This document shows positions 47,931 through 58,163 of a stretch of 64,000 nucleotides of DNA, piece by piece. Made by a program: the position numbers and the translations under genes. The first letter of the stretch is position 1. Each line of letters opens with the position of its first letter. The notes under the pieces are model-generated. The model made no database searches, had not been told where the DNA came from, and worked only from the letters and a program-made list of their open reading frames with translations. Source of the stretch: Gordonia rubripertincta (lineage in GTDB: Bacteria > Actinomycetota > Actinomycetes > Mycobacteriales > Mycobacteriaceae); the NCBI RefSeq assembly GCF_038024875.1, contig NZ_CP136136.1:1054001-1118000 (forward strand), in the 5' to 3' direction.

Positions 47931-48329
47931 TCAGCGACGACGATTTTCCCCGCGGTACTTGCGGTGGTACTCGTCGTAGAGGTCGGAGTTCTTCTCGCGC
48001 TCGAGCCGGTTGACCAGGTCGGGGTTGAGCCCGTGCTGGGCCAGCCGGTGCCGGCGGTAGACGCGGTTCAGGGCGATCGAGAAGAAGAGGTAGGCGATGA
48101 GGATCGGCGCCGTCATGGTGAACCGGACGCCCCAGTCCGCCGGGACGAAGAGCATCGGCAGCAGGATGACGATGCACGGGATCGCCCAGCGCACGACCAT
48201 GCGCACCGAGGCACCCGGCCCCGCGAGGTCGTTCTCGACCCAGGCGGTCATCGACTTCGGCAGGGGCGCCCAGTAGCAGTACTTGACGTACTCTGCAGCG
48301 TTCGGGGTGGTGCGTTCTGTCGTGCTCAC
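47931..48329 (-). CDS. DUF5313 family membrane protein
   Basis: A 132-residue protein of a family restricted to mycolate-bearing actinobacteria. Features: AAEYVKYCYWAPLPKSMTAW, VENDLAGPGASVRMVVR, two adjacent membrane helices at about residues 50-95, then the conserved NRVYRRHRLAQHGLNPDLV and a charged tail. GTG 48329 is used; ATG 48347 six codons upstream is possible. It is convergent with the SDR gene (9 bases). Function unknown. Confidence 0.85.
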   Translation of the reverse strand: MSTTERTTPNAAEYVKYCYWAPLPKSMTAWVENDLAGPGASVRMVVRWAIPCIVILLPMLFVPADWGVRFTMTAPILIAYLFFSIALNRVYRRHRLAQHGLNPDLVNRLEREKNSDLYDEYHRKYRGENRRR

Positions 48330-48515
48330 TCTTCGATCGTGCACCATCGGGGAGGCCGTCTCCAAAGAGGTTGACGCAGGCCACACTCCGCGCAGCCGGT
48401 TCGTCCGCAACCCATAGCATGGCAAATCGGACATGGCTGCGTGTGCCCGAACACTTTGCGGTCGGTAGTCTGACCGCGTCTCGGCACGGTGAATCGGCGA
48501 AAGGACTCCGCGACC

Positions 48516-49010
48516 ATGAGCTCGGATCCGACCCCCGCCGAATCCCCCGCTCCGATCGATTCCGACGCCATCGGGGGCCTCGAAGCCGAGCTGACCGACT
48601 TCTGGCGCCGCGGGCGCATCCGCACCCGCCTGCGCGCCCGCGAGATCGACTCCCGCCTCGATCCGTCGTGCTATCCACTCATGTCCGTGCTCGCCCGTTT
48701 CAACTCGATGCCGATGTCCGACCTGGTCAGTGCCGTCGGGATGGAGAAGTCGACAGTCACGCGGCAGATCGACGCGGTCGTACGGCTCGGGCTCGCCGAG
48801 CGGCACCCCGACCCGCGGGACGCACGGGCCCGCGTGGTCACGCTGACCGATCATGGACGCGAACGCGTCGACGCCGTCCTCGCCTCGGCAGTGTCCGACT
48901 GGCGAGCCCGTCTGGCCCAGTGGGACCCCGAGGACATCCGCACCCTGACACGCCTGCTCCACCGGCTCGGCGAGGCGACCAACGACCCGGTCGTCGACCC
49001 GGAGGCCTGA
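48516..49010 (+). CDS. MarR-family regulator of the adjacent efflux pump
   Basis: A 164-residue winged-HTH protein: helical dimer region, then SMPMSDLVSAVGMEKSTVTR recognition helix and the wing RHPDPRDARARVVTLTDHG. ATG 48516 follows AAAGGA; a GTG nine codons upstream is possible. The DHA2 efflux gene lies downstream in the same direction, with a MarR-type dyad over its promoter, so this protein probably represses the pump and responds to a toxic ligand. Confidence 0.9.
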   Translation: MSSDPTPAESPAPIDSDAIGGLEAELTDFWRRGRIRTRLRAREIDSRLDPSCYPLMSVLARFNSMPMSDLVSAVGMEKSTVTRQIDAVVRLGLAERHPDPRDARARVVTLTDHGRERVDAVLASAVSDWRARLAQWDPEDIRTLTRLLHRLGEATNDPVVDPEA

Positions 49011-49076
49011 CGCGCCGGTTCGGGCAGGCGGCACAATTCCCCACCGCATTCCGGGCGCCGGGAATAACCCGGTTGG

Positions 49077-49121
49077 TTGCGCGTTACACCTTTCACGTCC
49101 TATAGTTGCAGCATTCAACTA
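49077..49121 (+). promoter_or_regulatory. Efflux pump promoter with MarR-type operator
   Basis: TTGCGC (49077-49082) and TATAGT (49101-49106) have 18-base spacing. The dyad TAGTTG-7-CAACTA (49103-49121), a pattern typical of MarR sites, overlaps the -10 box and start site. About 160 bases of leader follow before ATG 49275. Confidence 0.65.
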
Positions 49122-49274
49122 AACGGGCGGCGGCCTATGCCGGACCCCCGTTTCCACCAGCTTTCCCGGCACCTGTGTCCACGAGCTCGACGAGCACGCT
49201 CCGTCGATGCTCTGTGGTCGCCGCCATCCGGCTCCGTCCACACGGCGCACGCACGACCCCGGAGGAACCCCCGT

Positions 49275-50970
49275 ATGACAACGTCCCCACCACAGGTGGA
49301 ACCCGTCGACACACCGATGACCCACAAGCAGCGCATCAACGCGCTGGTCGGCCTGCTGCTCGGCATGTTCGTCGCCCTGACCTCGGCCACGATCGTGTCC
49401 AACGCACTGCCGACGATCATCACCCAGCTACACGGCACCCAGGATCAGTACACCTGGGTCGTGACGGCGACCCTGCTGGCCTCGACGGCCGCCACCCCGA
49501 TCTGGGGCAAGCTGTCCGACGTCTTCAGCAAGAAGCTCCTCGTCCAGTTGTCGCTCGGCGTGTTCACCATCGGCTCTATGCTCGCCGGTCTGTCGACCTC
49601 GGTCTCGATGCTGATCGGCTTCCGTGTGATCCAGGGCCTCGGCCTCGGCGGCATGCAGTCGCTGGTCATGATCGTCATCGCGTCGATGTTCAGCCCGCGT
49701 GAGCGCGGCCGCTACCAGGGCGCCATCGCCGGCGTCATGTCGATCGCAACGGTCGCCGGACCGCTGATGGGTGGCGTTATCGTCGACACCAGCTGGCTCG
49801 GTTGGCGCTGGACTTTCTACGTGTGCGTCCCGCTGGCCGTCATCGCCATGATCGTCGTGCAGCGCACCCTCAACCTGCCGGTCGTCCGACGCAAGGTGTA
49901 CATCGACTACGCCGGCGCCCTGCTCATCTCGGGCGGCGTCAGCGTCATCTTGATCTGGGTCACTCTTGCCGGCAAGAACTTCGACTGGGTCTCGGCCGTG
50001 TCGTTCGGTCTCGTCGCACTCGGACTCGCCCTGCTCGCCGTCGCGATCTGGGTGGAGTCCAGGGCCAAGGACCCGATCATCCCGCTGCACCTGTTCAAGG
50101 AGCGCACGACCACCCTCGCCACCATCGCGAGCATCGCGGTCGGCGTGGCCCTGTTCGGCGGCGCGGTGTTCCTGGGCCAGTACTTCCAGATCGCCCGCGG
50201 CTACTCGCCCACCGCAGCCGGCCTGCTGACCCTCCCGATGGTTTTCGGTTCGGTGGTCTCGGCGACCCTCTCCGGACGCCTCATCACCAAGTACGGCCGG
50301 TGGAAGAACTACCTGGTTGCCGGCTCGATCGCGATGGCGGTCGGCTTCGGGCTCCTGGCGACGATCGACGCCCACACCAACATGGCGGTCCTGAGCGGTT
50401 ACCTGTTCGCCCTGGGACTCGGGATGGGCATGACCATGCAGAACCTGGTGCTCGCGGTGCAGAACACCGTGGAGCCGAAGAACCTCGGCGCGGCCACCTC
50501 GACCGTGACGTTCTTCCGCTCACTCGGCGGCGCGGCCGGCGTCTCGGTGCTCGGCGCGGTGCTGTCCAACCACGTCACCGATCTCATCGGTCAGGGTCTG
50601 CGCGCGATCGGCATCACCCCAATCCGGCTCGGGCGGTGCGGGTCTGTCGAACCTCAACGAACTGCCCGCACCCATCGCGGCGATCGTCCGCGGCGCGTAC
50701 GGCGACGGCACGGCCCGGATTTTCCTGGTCTCGATGGCGATGGCGATCGTCGGCACGATCGCGGTCCTCTTCATCAAGGAGGTCGCCCTCAACACCCTGA
50801 CCGGCGAGGAGCAGCGGATCGCCGCGGAGGCGGCCGTCGCCTCGACCGACGAGGAGTTCGCTCAGGTCATCGCCGGCGAGACGTTCGACGCCACGGGAGT
50901 CGAAGGCACGGGGGTGGACGCCGACCGCGGCCGGCGGGCGCTCATTGACGAATCGGACGGGCGCGGGTGA
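49275..50970 (+). CDS. DHA2-family multidrug efflux MFS transporter, frameshifted by one base
   Basis: A 14-helix drug:proton antiporter of the EmrB/QacA type. ATG 49275 follows GGAGGAACCC. Motif A-like WGKLSDVFSKKLLVQ and the helix-5 region GPLMGGVIVD (motif C) are seen. The frame from the start is intact to CCCC at 50617-50620, after which the true C-terminus (LSNLNELPAPIAAIVRGAYG, last helix, acidic tail) continues one base out of register to 50970. Removing one C yields 564 residues. The break is before the last helix, so a real shift would likely cripple the pump. Confidence 0.83.
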
Positions 50971-50980
50971 TTCTTGGCCG

Positions 50981-52173
50981 GTGAAATCGGACCAGTCGCC
51001 CTCCGCCGACTCAGCCCCGCTGCCTCTGGCGGGGATCACCGTCGTCGCCCTCGAGCAGGCCGTCGCCGCGCCTCTCGCCACCCGGCATCTCGCCGACCTG
51101 GGGTGCACGGGTGATCAAGGTCGAGCGCGTGGGTGAAGGGGACTTCGCCCGGCAGTACGACTCGGCCGTGCGCGGCGGCGCGGGTTCGCATTTCGTGTGG
51201 CTGAACCGCGGCAAGGAATCGGTCGAACTCGACCTCAAGAGTGAAGCCGGCCGCAACGCGATCAAGACCCTGATCGCGAATGCCGACGTCTTCCTGCAGA
51301 ATCTGGCCCCCGGCGCCGCGGCGCGCCTCGGACTCGGCGCCGACGCCCTCCGCGCCGACCATCCCGAGCTGATCGTCGTCGACATGTCCGGATACGGCGA
51401 CGCCGGCCCGTTCCGCGACCGCAAGGCCTACGACATGCTCGTCCAGGCCGAGACGGGCCTGATCTCGGTGACCGGGACGCCCGAGGACATGACCAAGACC
51501 GGCATCCCGTCCTCCGACATCGCCGCCGGGATGTACGCCCTCACCTCGGTGCTGTCGGCGCTGTTCCGCCGCGCCACCACCGGCATCGGCGCACGGGTGT
51601 CGGTGTCGATGTTCGACTCCACGGTCGAGTGGATGGGGCACGCCATGTACATGCGGCTCTACGGCGGCACACAGATCGCCCGCGTCGGCCTCGGCCACGC
51701 GGCGATCGTGCCGTACGACAAGTACCCCACCCCAGGACGGCGCCATCCTCATCGGAGTCCAGAACGACCGCGGGTGGGACACGCTGACCCGCATCGTGCT
51801 CGATCGCCCGGACCTCGCCGAGGACCCCCGGTACAAGACCAACATTGATCGCGTCTCCCGTCGAACGGAGGTCGACGCCGTCATCGCGGCGGAGACCAAA
51901 CGGTTCACCACCGCGGAGCTCGACCGCCGCCTCGCCGACGCAGGTGTACCGGCCGCCGAGATCCGCGACCTCGAGGCCGTGGTGGAGCATCCGCAGCTCA
52001 GCGAACGCGACCGCTGGCGCGACGTCGCCACCGAGGTCGGACCGATCAAGGCGGTGCTGCCGCCGATGACGTTCGACGACGTCGAGCTCGCGATGGGACC
52101 GGTACCCGCTCTGGGCGAACACACCGAAACGGTGCTCCGCGAGTTCGGCATCGTCGCGGGCGAGCGGCCCTGA
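50981..52173 (+). CDS. CaiB/BaiF-type CoA-transferase, two single-base frameshifts
   Basis: A family III CoA-transferase. GTG 50981 starts [24 protein letters not shown] at 51100-51103 then breaks the frame, which resumes as [20 protein letters not shown] at 51730-51733 breaks it again, resuming as [16 protein letters not shown] to 52173. Removing one base at each run gives 396 residues, the usual family length, with family segments [14 protein letters not shown] and [21 protein letters not shown] intact. It lies 10 bases after the efflux gene. Substrate acid unknown. Confidence 0.83.
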
Positions 52174-52177
52174 CGGT

Positions 52178-52206
52178 GATCGGCTCAGCGTAGGATCGGC
52201 TGAGCG
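52178..52206 (+). promoter_or_regulatory. Catalase promoter with repeat pair
   Basis: GATCGGCTCAGCG (52178-52190) recurs as GATCGGCTGAGCG (52194-52206); within them GCTCAGC and GCTGAGC form a 7-bp dyad with 9-base spacer around the -10 box TAGGAT (52191-52196). Confidence 0.5.
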
Positions 52207-52267
52207 GACCTGCAGCCCTCGGGTCCCGCGTTTTCTTGCACGGATACGACGACCTCTCGGAGGCGAT

Positions 52268-53800
52268 ATGTCCGACGATTCGCTCTACACAACCCGGGAT
52301 TCGGGCGCGCCGGCCGGGAGTGACGAACACTCTCTGACGGTGGGCGCCGGAGGACCGATCGTCCTGCACGATCACTACCTGATCGAGCAGATGGCCCAGT
52401 TCAACCGCGAACGAATTCCCGAACGACAGCCACATGCCAAGGGCAGTGGCGCTTTCGGAACGTTCGAGACCACCGAGGACGTCTCGGCCTACACCAGCGC
52501 CGCACTGTTCCAGCCGGGCGTGAAAACCGAGATGGTGGCACGGTTCTCGACGGTGGCCGGCGAACGCGGCAGCCCCGACACCTGGCGTGACCCACGCGGT
52601 TTCGCGCTGAAGTTCTACACGTCCGAGGGCATCTACGACATGGTCGGCAACAACACGCCGATCTTCTTCGTCAAGGACCCGATGAAGTTCCAGCACTTCA
52701 TCCGCTCCCAGAAACGTCGCCAGGACAACAACCTTCGCGACCACGACATGCAGTGGGACTTCTGGACGCTGTCGCCCGAGTCCGCCCACCAGGTCACCTG
52801 GCTGATGGGCGACCGCGGTATCCCGAAGACGTGGCGTCACATGAACGGATACAGCTCGCACACGTATCTGTGGGTCAACGCCGAAGGCGTGAAGCACTGG
52901 GTCAAGTACCATTTCAAGTCCGACCAGGGCGTCGAACACCTGACGCAGCACGAGGCCGATCAGATGGCCGCTGCCGACACCGATTTCCACACCCGGGACC
53001 TGTTCGAGAACATCGACGCCGGCAACCATCCGAGCTGGACGCTGAAGGTCCAGCTCATGCCGTTCGACGACGCGGTGGGTTACCGGTTCAACCCATTCGA
53101 CCTGACCAAGGTGTGGCCGCACGGCGACTACCCGCTGATCGACGTCGGCAAGATGACGCTGCACACCAACCCGGTCGATCACCACACGCAGATCGAACAG
53201 GTGGCCTTCGAGCCGAACAACGTCGTGCCCGGCATCGGTTTCAGCCCCGACCGGATGTTGTTGGGACGCGTCTTCTCCTACGCCGACGCCCACCGGCACC
53301 GTCTCGGCGGCAACTACAAGCAGATCCCGGTCAACGCGCCGAAGAACGAGGTCCACTCGTACTCGAAGGACGGCGCGATGCGCATCCACAACGTCACCGA
53401 CCCGGTCTATGCGCCCAACTCCAAGGGCGGGCCGTCAGCGCTGTATCCCGGTCAGGGCGAACCACAGTGGGCCGCCAACGGTGAGATCCTGCGTAGCGCC
53501 TACGTCGATCATCCGGAAGACGACGACTGGGGTCAGGCGGGGACGCTGGTCCGCGAGGTGTTCGACGACGACGAGCGTGAACGGTTCGTCGACAACGTCG
53601 TCGGCCACCTTCTCAACGGGGTTTCTGAACCCGTGCTGCAGCGCGCGTTCGAGTACTGGCACCGCGTCGATCCCGACATCGGTGCGCGAATCAAGTCGGG
53701 CGTGACCGAGAAGAAGGACGAGTCCGACCCCAAGGCGGATGACCAGGCCAATCCGGCCCGGTCGTCGATGCAGGAGAAGGCGAAGGCCGAGAAGGCGTAG
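52268..53800 (+). CDS. katA: Monofunctional haem catalase
   Basis: A 510-residue small-subunit catalase that splits hydrogen peroxide in the cytoplasm. Distal His56 (RQPHAKGSG), Asn128/129 (VGNNTPIFF) and the proximal haem ligand Tyr338 in [14 protein letters not shown] are present. A Lys/Glu/Ala-rich C-terminal tail of ~25 residues extends beyond the usual core. ATG 52268 follows GGAGG. A 48-bp perfect palindrome begins 19 bases after its stop. Confidence 0.95.
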   Translation: MSDDSLYTTRDSGAPAGSDEHSLTVGAGGPIVLHDHYLIEQMAQFNRERIPERQPHAKGSGAFGTFETTEDVSAYTSAALFQPGVKTEMVARFSTVAGERGSPDTWRDPRGFALKFYTSEGIYDMVGNNTPIFFVKDPMKFQHFIRSQKRRQDNNLRDHDMQWDFWTLSPESAHQVTWLMGDRGIPKTWRHMNGYSSHTYLWVNAEGVKHWVKYHFKSDQGVEHLTQHEADQMAAADTDFHTRDLFENIDAGNHPSWTLKVQLMPFDDAVGYRFNPFDLTKVWPHGDYPLIDVGKMTLHTNPVDHHTQIEQVAFEPNNVVPGIGFSPDRMLLGRVFSYADAHRHRLGGNYKQIPVNAPKNEVHSYSKDGAMRIHNVTDPVYAPNSKGGPSALYPGQGEPQWAANGEILRSAYVDHPEDDDWGQAGTLVREVFDDDERERFVDNVVGHLLNGVSEPVLQRAFEYWHRVDPDIGARIKSGVTEKKDESDPKADDQANPARSSMQEKAKAEKA

Positions 53801-53818
53801 CGAACCTCACTCCCAGAT

Positions 53819-53866
53819 CTCAACTCGGCCGCCAGACTTCGATCGAAGTCTGGCGGCCGAGTTGAG
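53819..53866. terminator. 48-bp perfect palindrome after the catalase gene
   Basis: The 24-base half starting CTCAACTCGGCCGCCAGACT is followed by its exact reverse complement with no spacer; as RNA it forms a stem of ~22 bp with a 4-base loop. No T-run follows. It stands between katA and cinA and must act as a strong barrier or terminator. Confidence 0.7.
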
Positions 53867-53913
53867 TTCGTACGGTTCCAAACAGCAGGCACCCTCACGG
53901 AGGAGTCGCCGAC

Positions 53914-53926
53914 TAGGCTCGAACCC
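53914..53926 (+). promoter_or_regulatory. Leaderless promoter of cinA
   Basis: TAGGCT (53914-53919) ends 7 bases before GTG 53927. Confidence 0.55.
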
Positions 53927-55222
53927 GTGAGTGTGCGCGCAGGCATCGTGGTGACCGGAACCGAGGTACTGACCGGGCGGATCGCCGACCAGAACGGCCC
54001 GTGGCTGTCCGAGCAACTGCTGTCGCTCGGCGTCGACGTCGCCCACATCACCATCTGCGGCGATCGACCCGCCGACCTCACCGCCCAGCTGCGATTCCTC
54101 GCCGACCAGCAGGTCGATCTCATCGTCACCAGCGGCGGTCTCGGTCCCACCGCCGACGACCTCACGGTTGCGACGGTCGCCGAGTTCTGCGGGCGCGACC
54201 TGCAGCTCGACGCAGCTCTCGAGGAGCACATCGCCGGCATCATCCGACGCTGGCGACCCGACACCGTCGACCTCGACGAGGGCGCGACCCGCATCGGAAT
54301 CCGCAAGCAGGCCCACGTTCCCGCCGGTGCCGTGGCGATACCGCCCACCGGCACGGCGCCGGGCGTCGCCATTCCCGCCTCACCCGGTACACCGCCCGTG
54401 CCGGCGATCCTCGTCCTGCCCGGCCCGCCCGGTGAACTCCAGGCAATGTGGCCGACCGCGATCGCCTCACCCGCCATCGCCGACGTGGTGTCCCGGGCCG
54501 ACGACCTCACGCAAGAGACCATCCGTGCCTACGGTCTGCACGAGGCCGAGCTCGCCGAGACCCTGCGCCGCGCCGAGAAGACCATCGCCGGCTTCGCTGC
54601 CCTCGAGATCACCACCTGCCTGCGACGCGGGGAACTCGACATGGTCACCCGGTTCGCCGCCGCCGACGCCGGGACCTACGGTCGGCTCTTGGAATTCCTC
54701 GCCGAACACCATGTGCGGCAGATCTTCTCGACCGACGGATCGACCATCGAGGACCAGCTCATCGCGACGCTCGACGGTCGGTTGATCGCCACGGCGGAAT
54801 CCTGCACCGGCGGACTCGTCGCAGCTCGACTCACCGATCGTCCCGGTTCCTCCGCCTACGTCATGGGCGGCGTCGTGTCGTACTCCAACGATGCGAAGTC
54901 CGACCTCATCGACGTCCCCGCCGACCTCATCGCCTCCCACGGCGCGGTCAGCGAAGAGGTCGCCGCGGCGATGGCCGAGGGCGCCGTCCGCCATCTCAAG
55001 TCCGACGTGGCGGTGTCGACCACCGGAATCGCCGGCCCCGACGGCGGCACCGAGGCCAAGCCGGTCGGCACCGTCTGCTTCGGCGTCGCGATCAAGGGCC
55101 GTCCCACCTACACGGTCACGCGTCGCTTCCCCGGTGACCGGGAACGGGTTCGCTCACTCACCACCACGGCCGCCCTGCATCTGGTTGTCGCACAGCTCAA
55201 GCGAGACCAGGCCGCCGGCTGA
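53927..55222 (+). CDS. cinA: CinA: ADP-ribose pyrophosphatase/NMN amidohydrolase-type protein
   Basis: A 431-residue full-length CinA. The N-terminal molybdopterin-binding-like (COG1058) domain carries [18 protein letters not shown] and [13 protein letters not shown]; the middle joins at [13 protein letters not shown]; the C-terminal PncC-type domain has [15 protein letters not shown] and [14 protein letters not shown] with [11 protein letters not shown]. Family roles are ADP-ribose hydrolysis and nicotinamide mononucleotide deamidation, i.e. pyridine nucleotide salvage. GTG 53927 fits the TAGGCT box. Confidence 0.93.
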   Translation: MSVRAGIVVTGTEVLTGRIADQNGPWLSEQLLSLGVDVAHITICGDRPADLTAQLRFLADQQVDLIVTSGGLGPTADDLTVATVAEFCGRDLQLDAALEEHIAGIIRRWRPDTVDLDEGATRIGIRKQAHVPAGAVAIPPTGTAPGVAIPASPGTPPVPAILVLPGPPGELQAMWPTAIASPAIADVVSRADDLTQETIRAYGLHEAELAETLRRAEKTIAGFAALEITTCLRRGELDMVTRFAAADAGTYGRLLEFLAEHHVRQIFSTDGSTIEDQLIATLDGRLIATAESCTGGLVAARLTDRPGSSAYVMGGVVSYSNDAKSDLIDVPADLIASHGAVSEEVAAAMAEGAVRHLKSDVAVSTTGIAGPDGGTEAKPVGTVCFGVAIKGRPTYTVTRRFPGDRERVRSLTTTAALHLVVAQLKRDQAAG

Positions 55223-55240
55223 CCTCCCGCTGATCGAGAC

Positions 55241-56887
55241 CTACAGCGGCCCCGTCGGCAACTGTCGGCGGACGAGCTTGCCGGTGGGGTTGCGCGGCAG
55301 CTCGTCGACGAACACCACGTCACGCGGCACCTTGTATCGGGCGAGATGCGCCTTCACGTGCGCCTTGATGTCGTCGGGCGACGGGTCGGCGTGTGGGGCC
55401 GCGACAACGAAGGCGCGCAACCGCTTTCCGAACTCGTCATCGTCGACCCCGATCACCGCGACATCGTCGATGTCGGGGTGCTCGGCGAGCAGGTTCTCCA
55501 CTTCGAGCGGATAGACGTTCTCCCCGCCGGACACGATCATGTCGTCGTCGCGACCGTCGATGTGCAGCAGGCCGTGCTGGTCGAAGCGGGCCATGTCGCC
55601 GGTCGACATGTAACCGTCGATGATCTCCTTGTTCCGACCGTCGGTGTACCCCTCGAAAGGTGCACCGTTGCGGACGAAAAGTCTTCCGCGGACATTTGTT
55701 CCGGTGATCCGGCGGCCCTCGTCGTCGAACAGGGCGAGGCGGCTGGTGACCGGCGGCCGTCCCACCGTGCCCGGGGCGAGCCGCAGTTCCTTCGGCTGCG
55801 CCACCGACGCGACAGCCACCTCCGTCGACCCGTAGAGGTTGTAGAGGACGTCACCGAAGGTGTCCTGGACGGCTTCCGAAAGCGTCGGCGACAGAGCCGA
55901 TCCCGCGATCACGATGATCCGCAGCGCGGACGTGTCGTACTTCTTGATGACGTCGGGGCCGAGAGCGACCATGCGGTGAAGCATCGTCGGAACCGCGACC
56001 AGCACCTCCGCCTTGTGTTCGGCCAGCGCGGCCAGCGTCTTCTCCGGGTCGAACCGTCGCATGACCACGGCCTTGTTTCCCAGAGCGGCGCCGACACCCC
56101 AGAGTGCGAAGCCGGTGGAGTGGAAGATCGGCGAGACGATCACCATCGTGCCCCGTTGCGGGAACGGAATCCGGTCCAGGAGCAGGGCGCTGGAGAACGG
56201 CGACAACTTGGAGCGTTGCGCACCCTTGGGCAGACCGGTGGTGCCGCTCGTCAGGATCACGAGTCCGGCCCACTCGTCCGGCTCCGCGGGCGTGGACGTG
56301 TCCCCGCCGGCGACGATGTCGTCGAGGGTACGAACCCCCTCGGGGACCGGGCGCTCGCCATCGACCCAGGTCACGATCCGTAACGTCGCGGGCGGAAGGG
56401 CGTCGGCGAGGTCGGTGAACTCCTCGTCGTAGAGCATCGCGACGATCTTCTCGCGTTCGGCGACCTCGACGAACTGGGTCTTGCCGAACCCGGTGTTCAT
56501 CATGGCCAGCCGCACACCGGCCTTGCCCGCGGCGCTCATCGTCGTCAGCAGACCTCGGTGGTCGCGCGCGATCACGCCGATCACCGAGCCTCGCTCGACG
56601 CCGGAGGAGAGTAGATGGTTGGCCAACGCGTTCGCGTTGGCATCGATCTCGCCATAGGTCAGCTCGCCACGCTCATCAGCGACCGCACCCGCTTCCGGGT
56701 ACTCGTCCGCACCGTGCGCCACCACCGAGGCACAGGGCCCGATGATCTTCGCGCGCTTGACCGTTGTGAGGAGCTCCTTGGGTCGCGTGGGGTCCAGCAG
56801 ACCCGAACGCCTGAGCACCTTGAATGCGCCGACGGCGTCCTGTACCTGTTCGACGGCGGTTCCGACCGCACCGGTCACCGAGACCAT
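55241..56887 (-). CDS. Acyl-CoA synthetase (FadD2/FadD12-like)
   Basis: A 548-residue AMP-forming ligase. P-loop VILTSGTTGLPKGAQR, the A5 region NLYGSTEVAVASV, STGDMARFDQHGLLHIDGRDDDMIVSGGE (hinge) and terminal PRNPTGKLVRR (catalytic Lys) are all intact. It activates fatty or other carboxylic acids with ATP and CoA. ATG 56887 is preferred over GTG 56893 because AAAGGTGG then has a usable spacing. A secreted lipase is divergent, so lipid hydrolysis and activation may be linked. Confidence 0.9.
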   Translation of the reverse strand: MVSVTGAVGTAVEQVQDAVGAFKVLRRSGLLDPTRPKELLTTVKRAKIIGPCASVVAHGADEYPEAGAVADERGELTYGEIDANANALANHLLSSGVERGSVIGVIARDHRGLLTTMSAAGKAGVRLAMMNTGFGKTQFVEVAEREKIVAMLYDEEFTDLADALPPATLRIVTWVDGERPVPEGVRTLDDIVAGGDTSTPAEPDEWAGLVILTSGTTGLPKGAQRSKLSPFSSALLLDRIPFPQRGTMVIVSPIFHSTGFALWGVGAALGNKAVVMRRFDPEKTLAALAEHKAEVLVAVPTMLHRMVALGPDVIKKYDTSALRIIVIAGSALSPTLSEAVQDTFGDVLYNLYGSTEVAVASVAQPKELRLAPGTVGRPPVTSRLALFDDEGRRITGTNVRGRLFVRNGAPFEGYTDGRNKEIIDGYMSTGDMARFDQHGLLHIDGRDDDMIVSGGENVYPLEVENLLAEHPDIDDVAVIGVDDDEFGKRLRAFVVAAPHADPSPDDIKAHVKAHLARYKVPRDVVFVDELPRNPTGKLVRRQLPTGPL

Positions 56888-57176
56888 GTCCACCCACCTT
56901 TCGCGGCCGAGCCGCTAGTCCGCGCCCTCGGGTCGGCTCGACGATGACGCGACGTTGGTCACGGGCGTCACCATGGCCGATGCAGGTGCCAGAGTAGGTC
57001 GCCACCCGCTCGGCCATGTCCGCTTCGCCGAAATCGGCTCGGCCCCAACGCATACCGGGCCGTGGCCGGGTTTCCGGCGGCGACGAGGGTGTCCGCCACC
57101 GTAAGCAGGTAACTGATTCATTGCGCTTTCGCGGCAACTCTGACAACATCTGTCTTCAGATAGAGGGTGGAGGAAC

Positions 57177-58163
57177 ATGTTCAGTCTTCGACGATTGACG
57201 ACGCTCGTCACCGCTGCCGTGGTGTGCACGATGACGGCGACGGCGGGCCTTTCGGGGGTCGGCGCGGCCGCGGCCGCGCCGTCCACGAAGTACCCCGTGT
57301 CCTGGGACTTCCGGTCCGCCATCCCCGACGCGCTCAACCAGACGTTGGACGCGAACTGGTCCCCACCGGGCGCCAACGACCCGTCGTGCAAACTCACGGA
57401 GGACCGCCCCAACCCGGTGATCCTGCTGAACGCCACCGCCACCACCCAGTGGGCCTACAGTGCCGGCGCCCCGTACCTCGCCAACCGCGGATACTGCGTC
57501 TACACGCTCAACTACGGCAACATCACGCCGATCCCGAGCTTCCCCATCCAGGGTCTCGCCGACATCGAGCGGTCGGCCCGCGAGGTCTCACGCAACATCG
57601 ACCGGATCATGCGACGCACCGGCGCGAAGAAGGTCGATCTGGTCGGTTGGTCGCAGGGCGGTGGCTTGTTGCCGCACTACTACATCGACTTTCTCGGCGG
57701 TGACAAGAAGGTCGACAAGGTCATCGGCATCGCGCCCGGCAACCACGGTTCGACGGGCGACATGCTCACCTACGTCCGGTATTTCATTCCACCGTTCGGA
57801 CCCGTCGGCTACGACATCTTCAAGGCACTGTTCCCGGCCTTCGCACAGCAGGCACAGTATTCGGACCTCGTTCGCAAGGTCTACGGCAACGGTGACACCA
57901 AGCCGGGACCGCACTACACGACGATCGTCACCAAGTACGACGAGATCGCGACCCCGTTCACCAACGGCTTCCTCGAGGGTGACAACGTCACGAACATCCT
58001 TCTGCAGGAGGCCTGTCCGGTAGATCTCTCCGAGCACCTGTCCATCGCGTTCAGTGAGCGCGCCTGGCGTCACGTGCGGAATGCGTTGACTCCCGCCGAG
58101 GCCACCCGCGTACCCTGCTTCCAGGTCGATCCCTTCTACCCCGGAATGAGTGAAGGCCGATGA
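57177..58163 (+). CDS. Secreted triacylglycerol lipase-like hydrolase
   Basis: A 328-residue exported lipase. A Sec signal peptide (FSLRRLTTLVTAAVV, cleavage near GAAAAAP) leads an alpha/beta-hydrolase with nucleophile elbow GWSQGGG, Asp in KYDEIATPF and His in SEHLSIAF. Four cysteines (in PSCKL, GYCVY, EACPV and VPCFQ) could form two disulfides, as in the Streptomyces/Rhodococcus class 2 lipases. ATG 57177 follows GTGGAGGAAC. Its stop overlaps the start of an MpaB-type oxygenase by four bases (ATGA). Confidence 0.9.
   Translation: MFSLRRLTTLVTAAVVCTMTATAGLSGVGAAAAAPSTKYPVSWDFRSAIPDALNQTLDANWSPPGANDPSCKLTEDRPNPVILLNATATTQWAYSAGAPYLANRGYCVYTLNYGNITPIPSFPIQGLADIERSAREVSRNIDRIMRRTGAKKVDLVGWSQGGGLLPHYYIDFLGGDKKVDKVIGIAPGNHGSTGDMLTYVRYFIPPFGPVGYDIFKALFPAFAQQAQYSDLVRKVYGNGDTKPGPHYTTIVTKYDEIATPFTNGFLEGDNVTNILLQEACPVDLSEHLSIAFSERAWRHVRNALTPAEATRVPCFQVDPFYPGMSEGR

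Noticed and set aside
50600..51740. Programmed ribosomal frameshifting in the efflux and CaiB genes
   Set aside because: The runs are only four bases long, lack slippery heptamers and downstream structure of the usual kind, and neither family uses frameshifting; sequencing insertions explain them better.
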